Below are positions 11,001-31,680 of a stretch of 64,000 nucleotides of DNA, in pieces. The translations under genes and the position numbers were made by a program. The notes under the pieces were generated by a model that saw only the letters and a list, made by a program, of their open reading frames with translations, had not been told where the DNA came from and did not search any database. Source of the stretch: Lates calcarifer (taxonomy: Eukaryota > Chordata > Actinopteri > Centropomidae). Location of the stretch: the NCBI RefSeq assembly GCF_001640805.2, contig NC_066853.1, forward strand, positions 22,157,742 to 22,221,741. The letters are read 5' to 3'. Each line of letters opens with the position of its first letter. Within the stretch, counting starts at the first letter, position 1.

Positions 11001-14000
11001 ATTGATCCTAACCTCACCTTCTGTCCTCTCTGGGCCCAGGTCCACTGGACTGGTTTGGCTCAGCTGCTCCTCTGGATGTGGACTCACACCTGGGATAGTG
11101 GCACTGTGTGATGACGCTTCAGGAGGCAATGCTGGGTATGACGGTAAACTGACCTCAGTTATGACACCAAGATCCACGTGGGTACTTTCACCTACAAACA
11201 GCAGATGAGTTGTCAAACTCACAACCACCCCCACCCCACCCTGCCACTTTGAGAGAGAGTAAATAGGACAATGTTTCAGGATGAACTGCAACCAACAGTC
11301 TATTTCATTTCTTAACTCCCATTTATCCATTAATTTTTAAACAAAATATGGCAAATGGCCACAATCAGATTATTCAACTTAATCAGTAGAAGAGCTCGTC
11401 TGTAATTTAAAGTTACAGTTTCCTCTATACAACCATTATTTTACCTGAGTTTCCACTGTGCTGATCAATATCCAGCTCCCCAACCAGCGGCATCATCCGG
11501 CTCTCCTCCTGGCTTTCATTCAACCATGTGGTCGACTGCTCCACCGCCATCTGGCCCATCAGCTGACCTGCATAAAAGTCCTGCCCACCACTGAGCCAAT
11601 AAGAGCTGGACTGATGGGAGAGTCGATCAATCATCCGACTCAGAGTGGAATCCCATCCCCTTTGATCCGAGCTCACTAAAACCGGAAGACCTGGAAGTTG
11701 ACCAATCATGGACGAGTGAGCCGATGGGTGACCGACCAGTTGCTCCATGGCTGACTCCCTCTGGTCGGCAGTGAGACATGATGACTGGTCTGTCAGCTGG
11801 CCAATCAGAGGCCTGAAAGAGTCCTGCTCTGGATGCTCAGACTGTGATGGATCCTCGCCTGAGAAGTGCTCCAGGATTGGATGGACTGTGTCTGAGGTGA
11901 GAGACCGACGAGCTGCAGCGCCTTTGTCCTCCACTCTCCTCTGCGAGGCTTGAACCAAAGACTGCTGGGAATGTGATGATCCAGGTTCCTCCATATATGA
12001 GCCTTCACTGTCTGAAGAGGGGAGAAAAAAAACACTGTACTAACATGGTACGGTCTTCTGATATGAGTGAGTGTGTATGGTCTAAATACACCTCCTTCAC
12101 ACAGCAATGTGCCAGGTGTATGGAGGTGTGCTACTTTTGCATGATTATTACATCTGGCTGGTATGAACAGCTATAAACACTTAAACTAGTCAAAGGACAT
12201 GTTGTACAAACCCTTAATAAGGTGTTTGAAAGCATTGTAGCAAATCAGACACCTGCCATTAATCTATCAGGTCAAAGAAACTGAGGATATTCCTGTAATA
12301 TGCATTAGTGCATTATGGGTAGTATACCTGTGGTTTTGCCAGCGGTGCTGAGGGAGATGTTAAGCTCCCTTGTGTATTTGTTTATAATGTGCTGGATGTT
12401 GCTGTCATTAAACAGAGAGTCTACAGCCACACCAGCACGGCCTGAAGCTGAGCTGTCCTTAATACAGGAGCTTTGACCAGATGGAGAGGAAACGTCAAGT
12501 AAATGTGCTGCTTGTCCTTGTTCCTCACAATGTCTGACAGATGGGGATTTGTCTAAAGAAGAAGTGGGAGGAGAGAAAAAGAGCAGATTTAGGCTATAAT
12601 AAAGTTAAAAACAAAACTAACATGTTCTCTGGTGCATATACACTGTATCCTCTGTACAGTAGCTCACTGTCACCTTAAAGATAGACATAACAGACAGCAT
12701 GTACAGCAGTCTGGTCTAACAGCCTGAAGAACTGAAGCATATTCTAATTGGTCCCACAATAATGGCAGAATAAGCACAGAATCACACTATACATAATGAA
12801 GAGCTATGAAGTGATTCATAGTTCATTTTTTCGTCTTCTGATACATTTTATGACCTGGTTACTTTCTGGATGTTTCCATTCTATTATTTTATAGATTTGA
12901 AGTACAATCAATCGCATGAATAAAAATCATCAACAAAAGTATGATTAAAAAAAAGCACTGTATGCTACAAGACACGCTCTTCTTGTCGCTTACCAGTGTC
13001 TAAGTTTTGCTCAGGATCAGTGGTGATGTAGCTGCCGGTCGAGATGGTGGTAGACGAGAGGAAATCAGAATCAGGAGGCCTATGGGGGGACTGACACACA
13101 CAAAGATTTAAAGGCTCTATATTAATTAATATGGGGTTTGTGCAATTTTAGTTGTTATTTTCCTACCTATACAAGTGGCTTTTGGTAAGGCACTTTGTCT
13201 GTATGGAAATGGCGTTTAACTTTGTATTTTGTTGACATGTACATGTACGCGCACACAGATTCACTGAGCTCAGTTCAAGTGTAGAAACCATCATGAAAAG
13301 TATATTATTAAAATACACTTCAGGTTCAGTAATTTCACATCATTGCTCAGTATACAGAAAATAACATTCACACACAAAAGACATCATATACATTCACTCC
13401 ATACAGGCAGACAAAGACACATATACAAACACACAATACAGACAGACAAAAGAATAAAAGCTTCTCAAGCATAATCATAGGCTGAGGCAAATATTGCCCA
13501 AGCGCTCAGATTTGGCTACTTTTCATCATTGATCCACAACATGTGAACCTCAGAGAGTATCTAAAATACTGAAAACACTGAGCCAGTCAATTTTTTCCTA
13601 AAATTTAAGAACCATTACCACTAGTGTCTGTGTAGAATGCTGTTAAAATCTAGGCATATATTAGTGCAAAAGCATCACTCTGCAACTGCTCAGGAGAGAG
13701 TGACAAAAACAGAAAGGATGTCTCCAGTGGTGATCAGGCAGATGCTCTTTCACTGCATATTGACTAAACTGTTCCTTTCTTTGTAACTTTCTAATCAGTC
13801 TTTGCTGCACAAGTTTACCACAGGTTGGTCTGGTTACCTCTGTGGGGGATCTGTAGGTTGTGATTGCAGGACCAGAGTAGTCGGCTCCCCTCCCAGAGTC
13901 AGAGGAAGGCTGTGAGAATCTTCTCAGGACTGAATCTGGAAAACAACAGTCCAACCAAGTGGAAATATCTTTATTTTCACCCTTGTTTTTTTTTTAAATC

Positions 14001-17000
14001 AAATGTTACCATTTTCCTCCCAATCTCAATTCTTTATTCCCTCACTCTTCATGTGCCCTCTACATACCAGACTCTGAAGATTCTGGAGATGATCCTGCCC
14101 CCATCAGCAGCCTCTCTCTCCAGATGAGCTGACTGGATCTCGAGCTGGAGCTTGTCCCAGAGCCGGCTGGTCTTTCAGCGGTCCGCTGCCCACTGCTGGA
14201 CACGGAGGGTGTAAGAAGACTCCTGTCTGAGGCCACAGAGGAATCTGATGCCTCCTGCCGATCCCAGTCTACAGTGTGTGAAGGAAACGTCATGCTATCC
14301 TCCTCCAGGCCTGGAAACAGGAAACAACAACAATCCAACCACAGCTTGACGCATGGTTTGGGCATGTGATGAGAATAGTATGTTCATATGCTTCTGGGGC
14401 TGACCTGTGACCTGGCTGGTGTTAACTGGTGTCTCCACCTCTTGAATGGCACTGAGTTCATGCTGCTCAGTCATCATATCCATGATTCCAAGCCTGACAC
14501 GGGTCACTGGGGGCTTCACTGCTCGAGGGTGTGGGAGAAGTCCAGAGGGGAGGACTGACGCTGGGGCAGGTCCAACAGGAATGTTGGTCTGGTTTATGGG
14601 CTCTTAAAAAGAAAATTAAAATGTACTCTACAATTAAACTACAGTGTTTTAAAATACATCTAAGTGCATGCCATTTAATTTGTAACGGAAGTACAACACT
14701 ATTACCAATGCAGGACTAAAGTATTGCATTTTAATGTAATATGTCATTTACCTGTTTCACCACTGCTAGATGGTGGAGGAGAGCCATCTTTCTCCTGAGG
14801 GTCTTGTAGGTGTGATAAAGTTCCTCCGTTTGATTCCTCTATAGCTTTCAGCAGGGACACAAGCAATCTGAGGCGAGTCTGATCAATGTTCTCTGAAACC
14901 AACGCTTCACTGACAGCTTCTGGAACTGGCTGGAAATCAGAAAATACAACAAGAAAGTCGTATTTTGATGTGCTGTAGTTTACTGTACTTTTGCAATATT
15001 CAAAAATGTCACTTCAGCAGAGTTGATCCTCTGAATCAAAGACAAACATTTCAGCTGACAGGGTTTAGGTCTCTCCATTTATTAGTTCACATGGCTATCT
15101 TTGTTTTAGATTAGATTTGGTAAGATTTCACATACTTGTGCATCAGTATGAATAAGAGCCTGCAACGTCTCCTTTTGCCGCCTCATCTGCTCCATCTCCA
15201 CTTCCTGTCTCTGTCGTTGCTCTTCCTGTCTCTGTCTCTCCTCTTCTTGCTGTCTCTGCTGCAGCATCACTGCCTCCCTCTGCTCCATCACCCGTCTCTG
15301 GACCTCCTGCAGCTCTCGCCTCTGTCTCTCTGTGTCATCCCCTGTGGAGCTCAGGGACACCGTCTGCAGGGAGCTATGTGGCATGGTCCTGGGCCTAATT
15401 GCTGCATGACCTGGAGCCAGAGGTGCACCATCTGTGATGCTCGTGCTAACGGCTTGGTTGGGATCAGAGGTTGGCTCGAGTGGGATGGTGGTTGAGTGAT
15501 GTGTTGTGGACAGCTTGACAGGCAGCGGCTCTGTGGTGAGAAAGGAGGGTCTCACTCTCTCTGGAAGGTGCTCAGTTACTCTCCCCATTATGCTTTTATT
15601 CAGCCAGGAAGTGATGTCTGGTCTCTGGCTCTTGGAACAGTCTGCTCTAAATTCCACTTCATCTTGCAGCAACTTGGGGCTGAGGCTCGAAGTGGAGCCA
15701 GGAAGACGGGGAGGTGAAGCCAGCACGTCTGACTCTCTTGTGGGAACTTCCACAGAGCTTTGTGGTTTATTATGAATGTATGATGGCACTGCAGGAGGTG
15801 CAGGGAGTTGTAGAGGAGTTGGAAGACTCACAGGCTGAGTACTGTGGAGAGGTGGACGGCTGAGGTCTGGAGGCATGACAGGAGGCAGCAACGATGTGGA
15901 GGTCATGTTGTAACGAATTCGCAGAGCTCGCTGGTATTCCTCCAGGCGCTGGCGAGCCACCTCCACTGACCTCTGGTGAATTCTAAAATAAGAAGGATTA
16001 AAAGTCAAGTCAGTTTTTTCTGTATCATCCAATATCACAAATTTGCCTCAAGGGGCTTCAAAATCTATACAACAGACCCTCTACCCTAGATCTCCTGAAA
16101 CTGCATCCTTTGATGAATCTGTGTGGTAAATATACTGAATGTTAACTCCATCTCCCTCTGGAAATCCTCATCTCCTGTCTCTTATAGAGAGGCTGAAAGA
16201 TCTGAGGAGGCATCTGAAATGGTGTTTAACTTTGTATTTTGTTGACATGTACATGTACGCGCACACAGATTCACTGAGCTCAGTTCAAGTGTAGAAACCA
16301 TCATGAAAAGTATATTTTTTAAATACACTTCAGGTTCAGTAATTTCACATCATTGCTCAATATACAGAAAATAACATTCACACACAAAAGACATCATATA
16401 CATTCACTCCATACAGACAGACAAAGACACACATACAAACACACAATACAGACAGACAAAAGAATAAAAGCTTCTCAAGCATAATCATAGGCTGAGGCAA
16501 ATATTGCCCAAGCGCTCAGATTTGGCTACTTTTCATCATTGATCCACAACATGTGAACCTCAGAGAGTATCTAAAATACTGAAAACACTGAGCCAATGTG
16601 CAGTGAAATTCATGTTATTTTTTTCCTAAAATTTAAGAACCATTACCACTAGTGTCTGTGTAGAATGCTGTTAAAATCTAGGCATATATTAGTGCAAAAG
16701 CATCACTCTGCAACTGCTCAGGAGAGAGTGACAAAAACAGAAAGGATGTCTCCAGTGGTGATCAGGCAGATGCTCTTTCACTGCATATTGACTAAACTGT
16801 TCCTTTCTTTGTAACTTTCTAATCAGTCTTTGCTGCACAAGTTTACCACAGGTTGGTCTGGTTACCTCCGTGGGGGATCTGTAAAAGTCAATTCAGTTCT
16901 GTTATCACAAATTTGCCTCAAGGGACTTCAAAATCTAAACAACAGACCCTCTACCCTAGATCTCCTGAAACTGCATCCTTTAATGAATCTATGTGGTAAA

Positions 17001-20000
17001 TATACTGAATGTTAACATTGACAGAGTACAGAAAAAAGAAAGGTGAATTATTCTGTCATCTGATGAATAGGAATAACAGTACAGAAAAGTGATGACAACC
17101 ACAAAGTCAATAACAAAAAAAAGCATTTTGTCATCAGGCTTTAACACACCTATTTTGTTCCAGCAGCCGTTGTTGGTATTCAATGATTCTTCTGGTGTGG
17201 TCATCTTCACCAGCAGGAGGCTCCAGCTGCAGAGTACAGAGGTACAGGAAACAGTTATTCATCACTGAAGTAACTGTACTGAGCTGAACGCTATAGAATA
17301 CTGTAAATGACTCAGCAGTTCTTCTAAAAATTGGGATTTGAGAATGGCATATATGTTGCCTGTTTAAATTCCAAATTTTAATTTTGAAGTGCTCAAAATT
17401 TCAATTTGACAAAATCAAGAGTCAAACAATTTCAGAAAATTCCCAAGCATACTTAAAAATCTCTCAGCCACACACAGATCGTTAACTTGAACGATGGATC
17501 TCAACAAAGGTGATATAAAGAACTGAGAATAGTTTTACAACTTCACCAACCTCAGTGACTAGACTATGAGTGACAGGTGTGATGTCCTGATCACGGACAG
17601 GTAAGTCTTGTTGGGTAATAGGCACTTCCTGGGTCACAGCAGCTTTCAAATGTTCTCTCTCTTGCTGAGCCTCAAGCAGCATCTGCTCCAGTTTGGCCTT
17701 CTGCTCTTCCAGCTCCTGGAGCAAAACCAGCTGCTGCTGCTTCTCCCTCTCCAGCTCCTCTTCCTGGACAAAAAAGAAGAAATGGTCAAAAACAAGTAGT
17801 GACTGCTGCCAAGGTGCAAACTTTCACAAATTAACTAAAAGGTTGATCATAAACCCAGTTTTGCCTAAAAAGCAAGAGCCCATATAATAAAATCTGTTAT
17901 GTTCCTGAACCAGTGCAACCAGGTATTTCTTGACCTGCAGCTCCCCCTCTTGTGAGATGCAGACTTCAGAGGATTATCCTTCTCCACAGGAATTCCCCAC
18001 CAGCTCAGAGTGAACGAGGCTCCTGTGTTCCTCTGATGGATGTAGATACAACATCCACCAGCCCCCATTATGCTCAACTTCACTTTGCTTTTTGAATTTT
18101 TTACTACAGAAAGTCTTCAGTATGTTAGCCCCAAAACAGGGAACCAGGCCATGGTCTACAGCTGTTTTACTGAATAAAAAAAAAAAAAAAGACATGTTCA
18201 AAACAGAAAAAAACTGCAATGCAGAAGGAGATGCGAAGTCTCCACTGAAAAAGCATGAGCACCCACGAACACACTCCCACTTTAGAGGCTGGACTAATTA
18301 GGTAATGAGGAACACCTGGATCAATAAACTCTGACCAATCACTAAGAACACATAAAGCTGGGATAACAGTGGAACCAGGCTTTGGATTCTTATGTAAACC
18401 ATACAGTGAATATAAAATTCTTTGTTGTCATTTGATGTGACAAAATGCACAAAGGCAAGGTGCAATCAACTGTGATGTCTGTGCCTTCATGAAGAGAGGG
18501 AGACAAAGATTTACTACTTTAGAATACATAACAACATGCTGCATGTTTCCAGCGAGAAACTGACTTTCCAGTGTCTTCACAACATGTTCTTACATTATTA
18601 CAACTGTATATTCTGTACATACAAGTATTTAAACCTGCCTGAATACCTATGAAAGGCAGCACATACTTGCCTACATTTGTTGTGCACAAAAATATTCATG
18701 CTCTGTATTGTGTAAATAAGAATCACCATGTACCCTTTTCTTTCGTTCGTCTTCAAATTCTTGGATTCTGCTGGCGAGCACATCAGGAAGACGAGTATCT
18801 GCTGCAGTTGACTGCTCTGTTGTCTCCAATGCTGATCAAATTAAATGCAAGGAAAAAAAAGTTTATTTTTTCTTATATCAAAAGAATTTAATTACAGCTG
18901 ATAATAGTAAATGACTTACCCGGTGGCGATTGGGCAGATTCAGGGGGCTTGGGGCCCAGTTTGTCCTTCTCCTCGCTGGTCAGAGATCCTGTCTCGATGG
19001 ATGTGTCCCGCTCTGGGATCTGATCGGTGAAGACAGTTGGTGAATCAGCTGCAGGGACGTGACTGCTGTGCTCACTCCAATGGTTCCTCTGGCTTCTGAT
19101 ACGGTCCAGGAGTTTCTTCAACGCCCGTCTAGGAGCAGGTCTGGAGGGTTCCACTGCAAATACAGAGAAACACTGAATGCACTTCTAGATTGGTAAAGAG
19201 GAGTTTCTTTAGCTTTATCTGTCAGATTGAGATTGATTCAGAGCTAGTAACAGTGAGATGCTTATCCTTTGAATTGACATAATCTACGTACTATATTACA
19301 GTAAACTAAGATCTGTGTATTGATTTTGTGTAAATGCCAAAGAATAACATTTTTCAATCTTAAAACCTCATAACTGTACATTTTATTAATATCTGGTGCT
19401 TCTCTTCACCTTGAGCAGATGTTTCCTGCCCAGTGGTTGTGGCTTCTTGCTCAGCATCATGTTGTGTGTTTTCTGTTCCTGGTGTGGTGATTTCATCCAG
19501 TGTGATGTCCAGCTCCTGGTCCTGGCTGTCTGTGGACAGAGCTGGCAGAGGCTCGGGTACCAGCTGAACCACCAGGTCACCTTTAACTCCTGGGATCAGA
19601 CAAAGTTGCAGTTTATAGAGGCTCCATTAAAACTATACATGTACACCCCTCACAAAAGCATTGGGGCATCTGAATGGTGATCATTTTGCTCTCTGACAAT
19701 GGCTACCTCCAAATTCTCCGTGTGGCTTTAAACAAAGCTGCACATACTTTTTTGTGGCTATTTGATATAAAACATATTCATAACAAAATACTGCAGCGCT
19801 GAACAGTTCTTACTCCTCTCTCCGGTATACATGTCCTCAAAGGCAAACTCCATTTCCCTCTGGAAATCCTCCCTCATCTCCTGTCTCTTATAGAGAGGCT
19901 GAAAGATCTGAGGAGGCATCTGTGACACCTGCTGTCTCCTCCTCAGCAGGTCTGTCTGCTGCATGTGCTCCAATTCAACAAGCAAGCGCTCACGGTCCTA

Positions 20001-22566
20001 AAGGAGACCATCAAGAACTGATCAGGCACAAAAAAAGCACATAATAAATTCATTTTCAACATTTCTCATCTTATACCCATGCCACCTTGGCATTCTGATA
20101 CAAGACTATTACACATGTTTAGAGGAAATCTTCAAACAGAGTTCTGTTTATATGTGACAAATGTGTCAATTATATAGACAGAACATCCAGGTACTCCCAG
20201 TAATACAAACCACTACAATCTTTGTATTATATCAAAGATCAGTCTTCTGTATTTGGTGTACACTGTTGTCCTGCTGTCACTCAGCAGTGTTTGCTAGAGT
20301 GGTGCCAAGCAGCATCAGAGCAAATCATCTCTCAGATACATGTGAGAAATTCTGGTGTCAGTAACAGGTAAGTTGTACCTGCATGAGCTGTTCCCTTCTT
20401 AGAGCCTGCTTCCCTCTGAGGCGAGCCTTCTCAAGCTGCTCCTCTCTCCTCCTCTTTTCCTCCCTCTGTAAGTCCTGCAGTCTTCTCACCTCCAGCTCAG
20501 CTTCCTCATGGGCATTAAGCTGTAGACATTTGTACAGATTAGACAACTCTGGGGGGTTAACAAACCATGTTAACTGCATGTAATAATCAGTGGGCTTACC
20601 TGCTGTGTGTCTAAGTCTCTGTCCACTGCGCTCTCAGGCATGTGGTAATGCGTGGCAGCGTAGGCACTCACATCAGTTTTCTTTACCACATGTGGCTTCT
20701 TGGAATCGATGTTCTGCTTGAACAAGAGAAGACAGTGTTACCTCGACTCCATCAAGAATCTAAACTGTGACACAAAGTTTAATTTATAAACAGGATCCAA
20801 TCTGGCCAACTGACACTCTAAAGAAGAGCCCGGTTTGTTGTGAAATCTCCTTTATGTTCTGGCTTTAAAAAAACGAAACATATTAGACCATGACAGCACT
20901 TCTGAAAGATGATGGAGATTTGGATACTGTTGGATTTATTCATGGGGTTTACAGGAACAACTAGAGCAAAGCTTTTTAACACAATTCTTCACCAACAGAT
21001 TCAATTTAGTCAATATAGTCGTTTTATTTCAATCCCACCCAGAGACCTACAGTAAAACAGTCAACACCCCACTGCTCTGAGTGACACAACTGCCTCAAAG
21101 CTTGATTCTTGCAATACACAGAAATACAAATACAAATACAAATACATTCTTATTCATTAAGTAACCACCATGAAATACAGACTAGACACGTAAAGTTGTT
21201 TTGGTTATATGGACATCTTTCTCTCTTTTGTAGTTTCTCTCTCCCTCTTGCCCTTTTCCCTCTCTTCCATGTATTTTCTAACTTGGTAGCAAGGCTTTGT
21301 TAATATTACTCATCGGGTGAATCACCTGAATGGGGTTAGGGGGAGGCGGTGGGAGGCTGGCCACTTTTGCCGATCTTTCCTTTTCTGCTTGTAGTGCCTT
21401 TTTCCTGGCATTGATGGATCTACAAAAAAACAAACGAAAAGACTTAATGCTTAATTCTTCTTGATGACATTCAACATGTAAACATCTTTCAAGCAAATGT
21501 TTTTGCTGCTGCTCACCGGCTCTGCCTCTCGTGGTCTTTAAGCCTCTGTGATTTCAGTTCTTTAAGGGCTTCTCTGTAACGCTCCTCTGCTTTGGCATGA
21601 TTTTCCTCCTCTCTCTGAGCAATGGCTGCCAAGTCAGGTTCCTTGTTGAAATACATCAAAAATGACACACACAAATTCAATTAACTGAACCCTGCAATCG
21701 TCTTCTAATGAGTCTATTATCATGTCATGGTTTTGTACACATCTTGGTTACAGAAGCTCTGCTTGGTCTGGCCTTTCACTATCTCAGTTTCAGTTCCTTC
21801 AGATGTATCTTACATCTTGTTTGCATGGAGAATCTAACTGAATCCGACTGAAATGTCCCATGAAGAGGCCCATGAAGACAAGGTATACCTGCTGTGGTTC
21901 TTGAAATAGACATTATCTTACATTTTCTGCTGCACTCCTGTGTCCCTGACCGAGAAGCTGGAGGCTCTCCTGGTATAATCTCTGCAGTGTGTCAAGTTTC
22001 TCCTTCTGCTGTCGCTCCCAGTCCTGCCTCAGTTCCTCCGCCAGCTGTTCCAGCTCACGCTGCCGCCTCTGCTCAACTGCCTGGCGGATCTGCAGCGCAA
22101 TGTACCGCTGCTGCTCCCGAACCTGCATGTCAGTGCAAAAATGTATTTGCATTCTCAGACGTAAAATAACAACAGAGTTTGAAGACTTTCCAGACAGGTG
22201 TTTTTCATAAAGGTAGCCTTAAAACGCGAGGCTTATTTTGAAATGCTTGTCTTGAATGAGCCTAACAAACTGAACCAGGACAAATCTGTTTTTGAACACG
22301 AAATCAGAGCTGATAAAACTGAGGCTCAGTCGAGCCTGTTCATTCTTGATTTTGAAACCTGAAACATCAGGCAGAGACCATTTCACAGTAAACAGACACA
22401 GTTAACTATGGTGTTCGTTGATCAGAAACCACTGAAAAGAACTTGTTGATACACCTGCGTTAGTTACCTGCTGTATTCGTAGTTTTCTCCTTCTTTCATG
22501 CTCCTCTCTTACTATCCGAGCCTCTTCATTAGGGCTCAGTCTTAATCTGGCTACTTTTCTCTTCAT
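8046..22566 (-). CDS. cep295: Centrosomal protein of 295 kDa, 28 coding exons
   Basis: Exons in transcript order: 22468-22566, 21922-22122, 21517-21641, 21326-21419, 20600-20713, 20379-20519, 19814-19997, 19410-19580, 18920-19153, 18734-18831, 17551-17763, 17150-17226, 15136-15982, 14752-14929, 14405-14602, 14068-14310, 13838-13935, 12994-13090, 12328-12552, 11445-12011, 11018-11191, 10235-10743, 9841-10011, 9665-9719, 9210-9545, 8570-8666, 8202-8301, 8046-8087; 5688 nt, 1895 aa, all phases consistent. CEP295 (fly Ana1) acts at centrioles in centriole-to-centrosome conversion and microtubule stability. Matching marks are the N-terminal block (MKRKVARLRLSPNEEARI), KERSAKVASLPPPPPNP, QMPPQIFQPLYKRQEMRED, HELSAIQEVETP, SEITLVSLTDT, and a C-terminal ALMS motif (about residue 1700 to the end: GLQEVNQQKRNALLQRS, LYEQLEEVKLQK, AKNRLKAKEFHKKTLQKLRA). 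Much of the first 700 residues is charged coiled coil. The human protein is about 2,600 aa; the long glutamine-rich repeated middle is missing here. Confidence 0.93.
13206..13855 (+). repeat. Source segment (cep295 intron 17 plus end of exon 17) copied into intron 12
   Basis: This approximately 650-base stretch reappears almost unchanged at 16216-16883. It covers most of the intron after exon 17 and the last 18 coding bases of exon 17 with its splice donor. The two copies differ by scattered single bases and one insertion of about 18 bases near 16595. Confidence 0.85.
15999..16142 (+). repeat. Left direct repeat flanking a patchwork insertion
   Basis: About 110-140 bases (for example CAGACCCTCTACCCTAGATC) are repeated at 16884-17013 in the same orientation. 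The two copies bracket the foreign patches at 16143-16883 inside cep295 intron 12. Confidence 0.8.
16143..16883 (+). repeat. Patchwork of cep295 exon and intron fragments inside cep295 intron 12
   Basis: 16146-16216 copies the exon 7 segment 19848-19921 (CCCTCTGGAAATCCTC, GAGAGGCTGAAAGATCTG) with a deletion of about 4 bases. 16216-16883 copies 13206-13855. Both patches keep plus-strand orientation. The exon 7 patch carries no splice sites and is frame-shifted; the exon 17 patch keeps a donor but no acceptor, so neither should be spliced into the mRNA. Confidence 0.85.
16884..17013 (+). repeat. Right direct repeat flanking the patchwork insertion
   Basis: Copy of 15999-16142 with a few differences (TCAAGGGACTTC for TCAAGGGGCTTC, TTTAATGAATCTATG for TTTGATGAATCTGTG). 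It ends about 140 bases before the donor of exon 12. Confidence 0.8.
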
Positions 22567-24140
22567 TTTCTTTAAATATGTTGGTGGACATTCCCCAACA
22601 GTAAACGGCAGGTAGCAGCTCCGTTCGGCGCTAGCATCACCACCATAACGACTTTTACACAGATATATTAAGGAGATATTTAAAACGTTAACACACATGC
22701 AAATTCATCTTAGAAACGCCGATTAAATCGCCAGAAAGACGCAATATATCCCCGAAGTTTTTAACACCTGAAAACCAACCGAAAAAACGACTAAACAGGC
22801 TTGTCCAAACGTCACATCCGGCGGTTTAAACTGCCCGCCGTACCCATCCCGTGTAGAACTAAATTCTCCTTGGTTCCTACCCTTGAACTAAACAGATTCC
22901 CGTTATATACTCTCTTATAAAAATCTCTACTAGAAATTTAATTAAATAAGATGACTTCACAAATTCAAACAATGCACAAGAAAGTGACACAAAACACCCA
23001 AAACTGCAACCCAGGGGGATAGAGAGCAACCGGGAAAGGGGGCAGTAGAGTGCGCGTATCCTGGTCAGAGACTTCCGGTGTAGCGAGCGAAGAATGAGCT
23101 GTTTTCGGAAAATATACCTCAACTTCAGTGAATAATCTGTTATACTGGGGCCTCTTGTGAATATACGAGGTAAGATTTACATCAATAAAAGACTGCGTTG
23201 TCATTTTTACATTTCTTTCTAGCTCCGAGGGTTTTTATTTATCCTATGTGCTTAGCAAGGGGCTAACGCTAGCTGAAATAGCTAGCTAGATGGAGTTATG
23301 CACAGTCAAATGCAGCTGCTGCAGTCTTTATTAATAAAAGTAATTTATGCAGTTACTCAGAAAGTCTTATCTTATATCTCAGGTGTTATAGACAACCCCG
23401 TTCATTTAACAGATAAACCGGCAGGTCCTTAAGAATCCTTGATCATCATTATCTAAAGCAGGGTAGCTGCAAGTCTTAAAAAGAATTCATGTCCTAAGGT
23501 TTTCACTAAGGGTATTTCGCTCGTTAAGGTTTTTCTAGCCAGTAATAGAGAAATCTAGCTTTCAAGTTGTTTTTGTATCTTATCACAGCAAAATATTGGC
23601 TGGAAAATCCCCTATTGTTCCAGACCTCTGAGTTTAGGTAAAATTAATATGTGGATCTTAATAAGTTATTTTTTAAATCCTTTCATCCATTTATTCATTC
23701 ATGTTTTGCCGGTTATCAAGGTCCAGATGGTGTTAAGTGATTAATTAATGATATTATTAGGAATTATTGTCCTATTAAGTTGGCTTTCATTGATGTCTTT
23801 CATACTTTGGTCGATGTGACTGTGAAGTAGGTGGTATATGGCATTTTATGTGGTATTAAAATGTCTTTAAGAGCCTTATGTTTAACTTGTTGAGCCCTGC
23901 CAAAACCCTGTAAAGTAGATCAACACAACAACTTAAGTTGCTTTTTCTTTTTCAGTTTAAACATTTTCCCTAATTGAGTTTGTTTGTGGTTTATTCTGAG
24001 CCAAACTGCCCATAAAAAGAGTCATATTCTTTGCTTCAGGTTGCATACATCTACTTACCTAAACAGCTTTGTGCTTCACTGTGTCTCATGCAGTCTAATG
24101 ATTGAATCTCTCTGCTTGTCCTACTGTCCTACTCATTGCA
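22567..24140. promoter_or_regulatory. Divergent cep295/med17 promoter and med17 5' UTR intron
   Basis: The start codons of cep295 (minus) and med17 (plus) are 1.6 kb apart, but a consensus donor at 23170 (GAG|GTAAGA) and an acceptor at 24140 imply a non-coding first med17 exon ending at 23169. That leaves about 200-400 bases (roughly 22740-23080) as shared promoter. This block is the most CpG-rich nearby and has ETS-type CCGG sites (CATCCGGCGG at 22816, CTTCCGGTG near 23073). No TATA box is obvious. The rest is intron without recognised features. Confidence 0.6.
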
Positions 24141-24151
24141 GCCTTGGCATC

Positions 24152-31479
<7,328 letters not shown>

Positions 31480-31674
31480 ATAAACCTTCTGCCTGCAGAC
31501 TCCTCTGGCAGTAAACTGAACTACCAACAACTCCCACATAGAATTAGCCACAATTTGAAAGGGGTAGGAACACATAAGTTTACACACATAAGGACTTTTT
31601 AAACACTGCCTTTCCACCTCCAGTAGTCTATACTGTCTGTATGTATTAGTGTTGATTTGTCATATCATCAAAAG

Positions 31675-31680
31675 AATAAA
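31675..31680 (+). terminator. Poly(A) signal of med17
   Basis: AATAAA about 200 bases after the med17 stop codon. From here to 32285 I see only AT-rich 3' flank; the vstm5 3' UTR must approach from the other strand, but I found no clear reverse AATAAA for it. Confidence 0.6.

Noticed and set aside
13380..13450. ACA-rich tract with CACACA and GACAGACA units, considered as a CRISPR-like or satellite array
   Set aside because: The units are irregular and simple, there are no spacers, and the genome is eukaryotic.
15136..15495. Plus-strand leucine- and serine-rich frame of 119 codons
   Set aside because: It is the antisense shadow of the glutamine/glutamate-rich coiled coil in cep295 exon 13.
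16830..17015. Exon-like frame in the cep295 patchwork copy
   Set aside because: It comes from the duplicated exon 17 edge and the direct repeat; it lacks an acceptor and would disrupt the cep295 frame.
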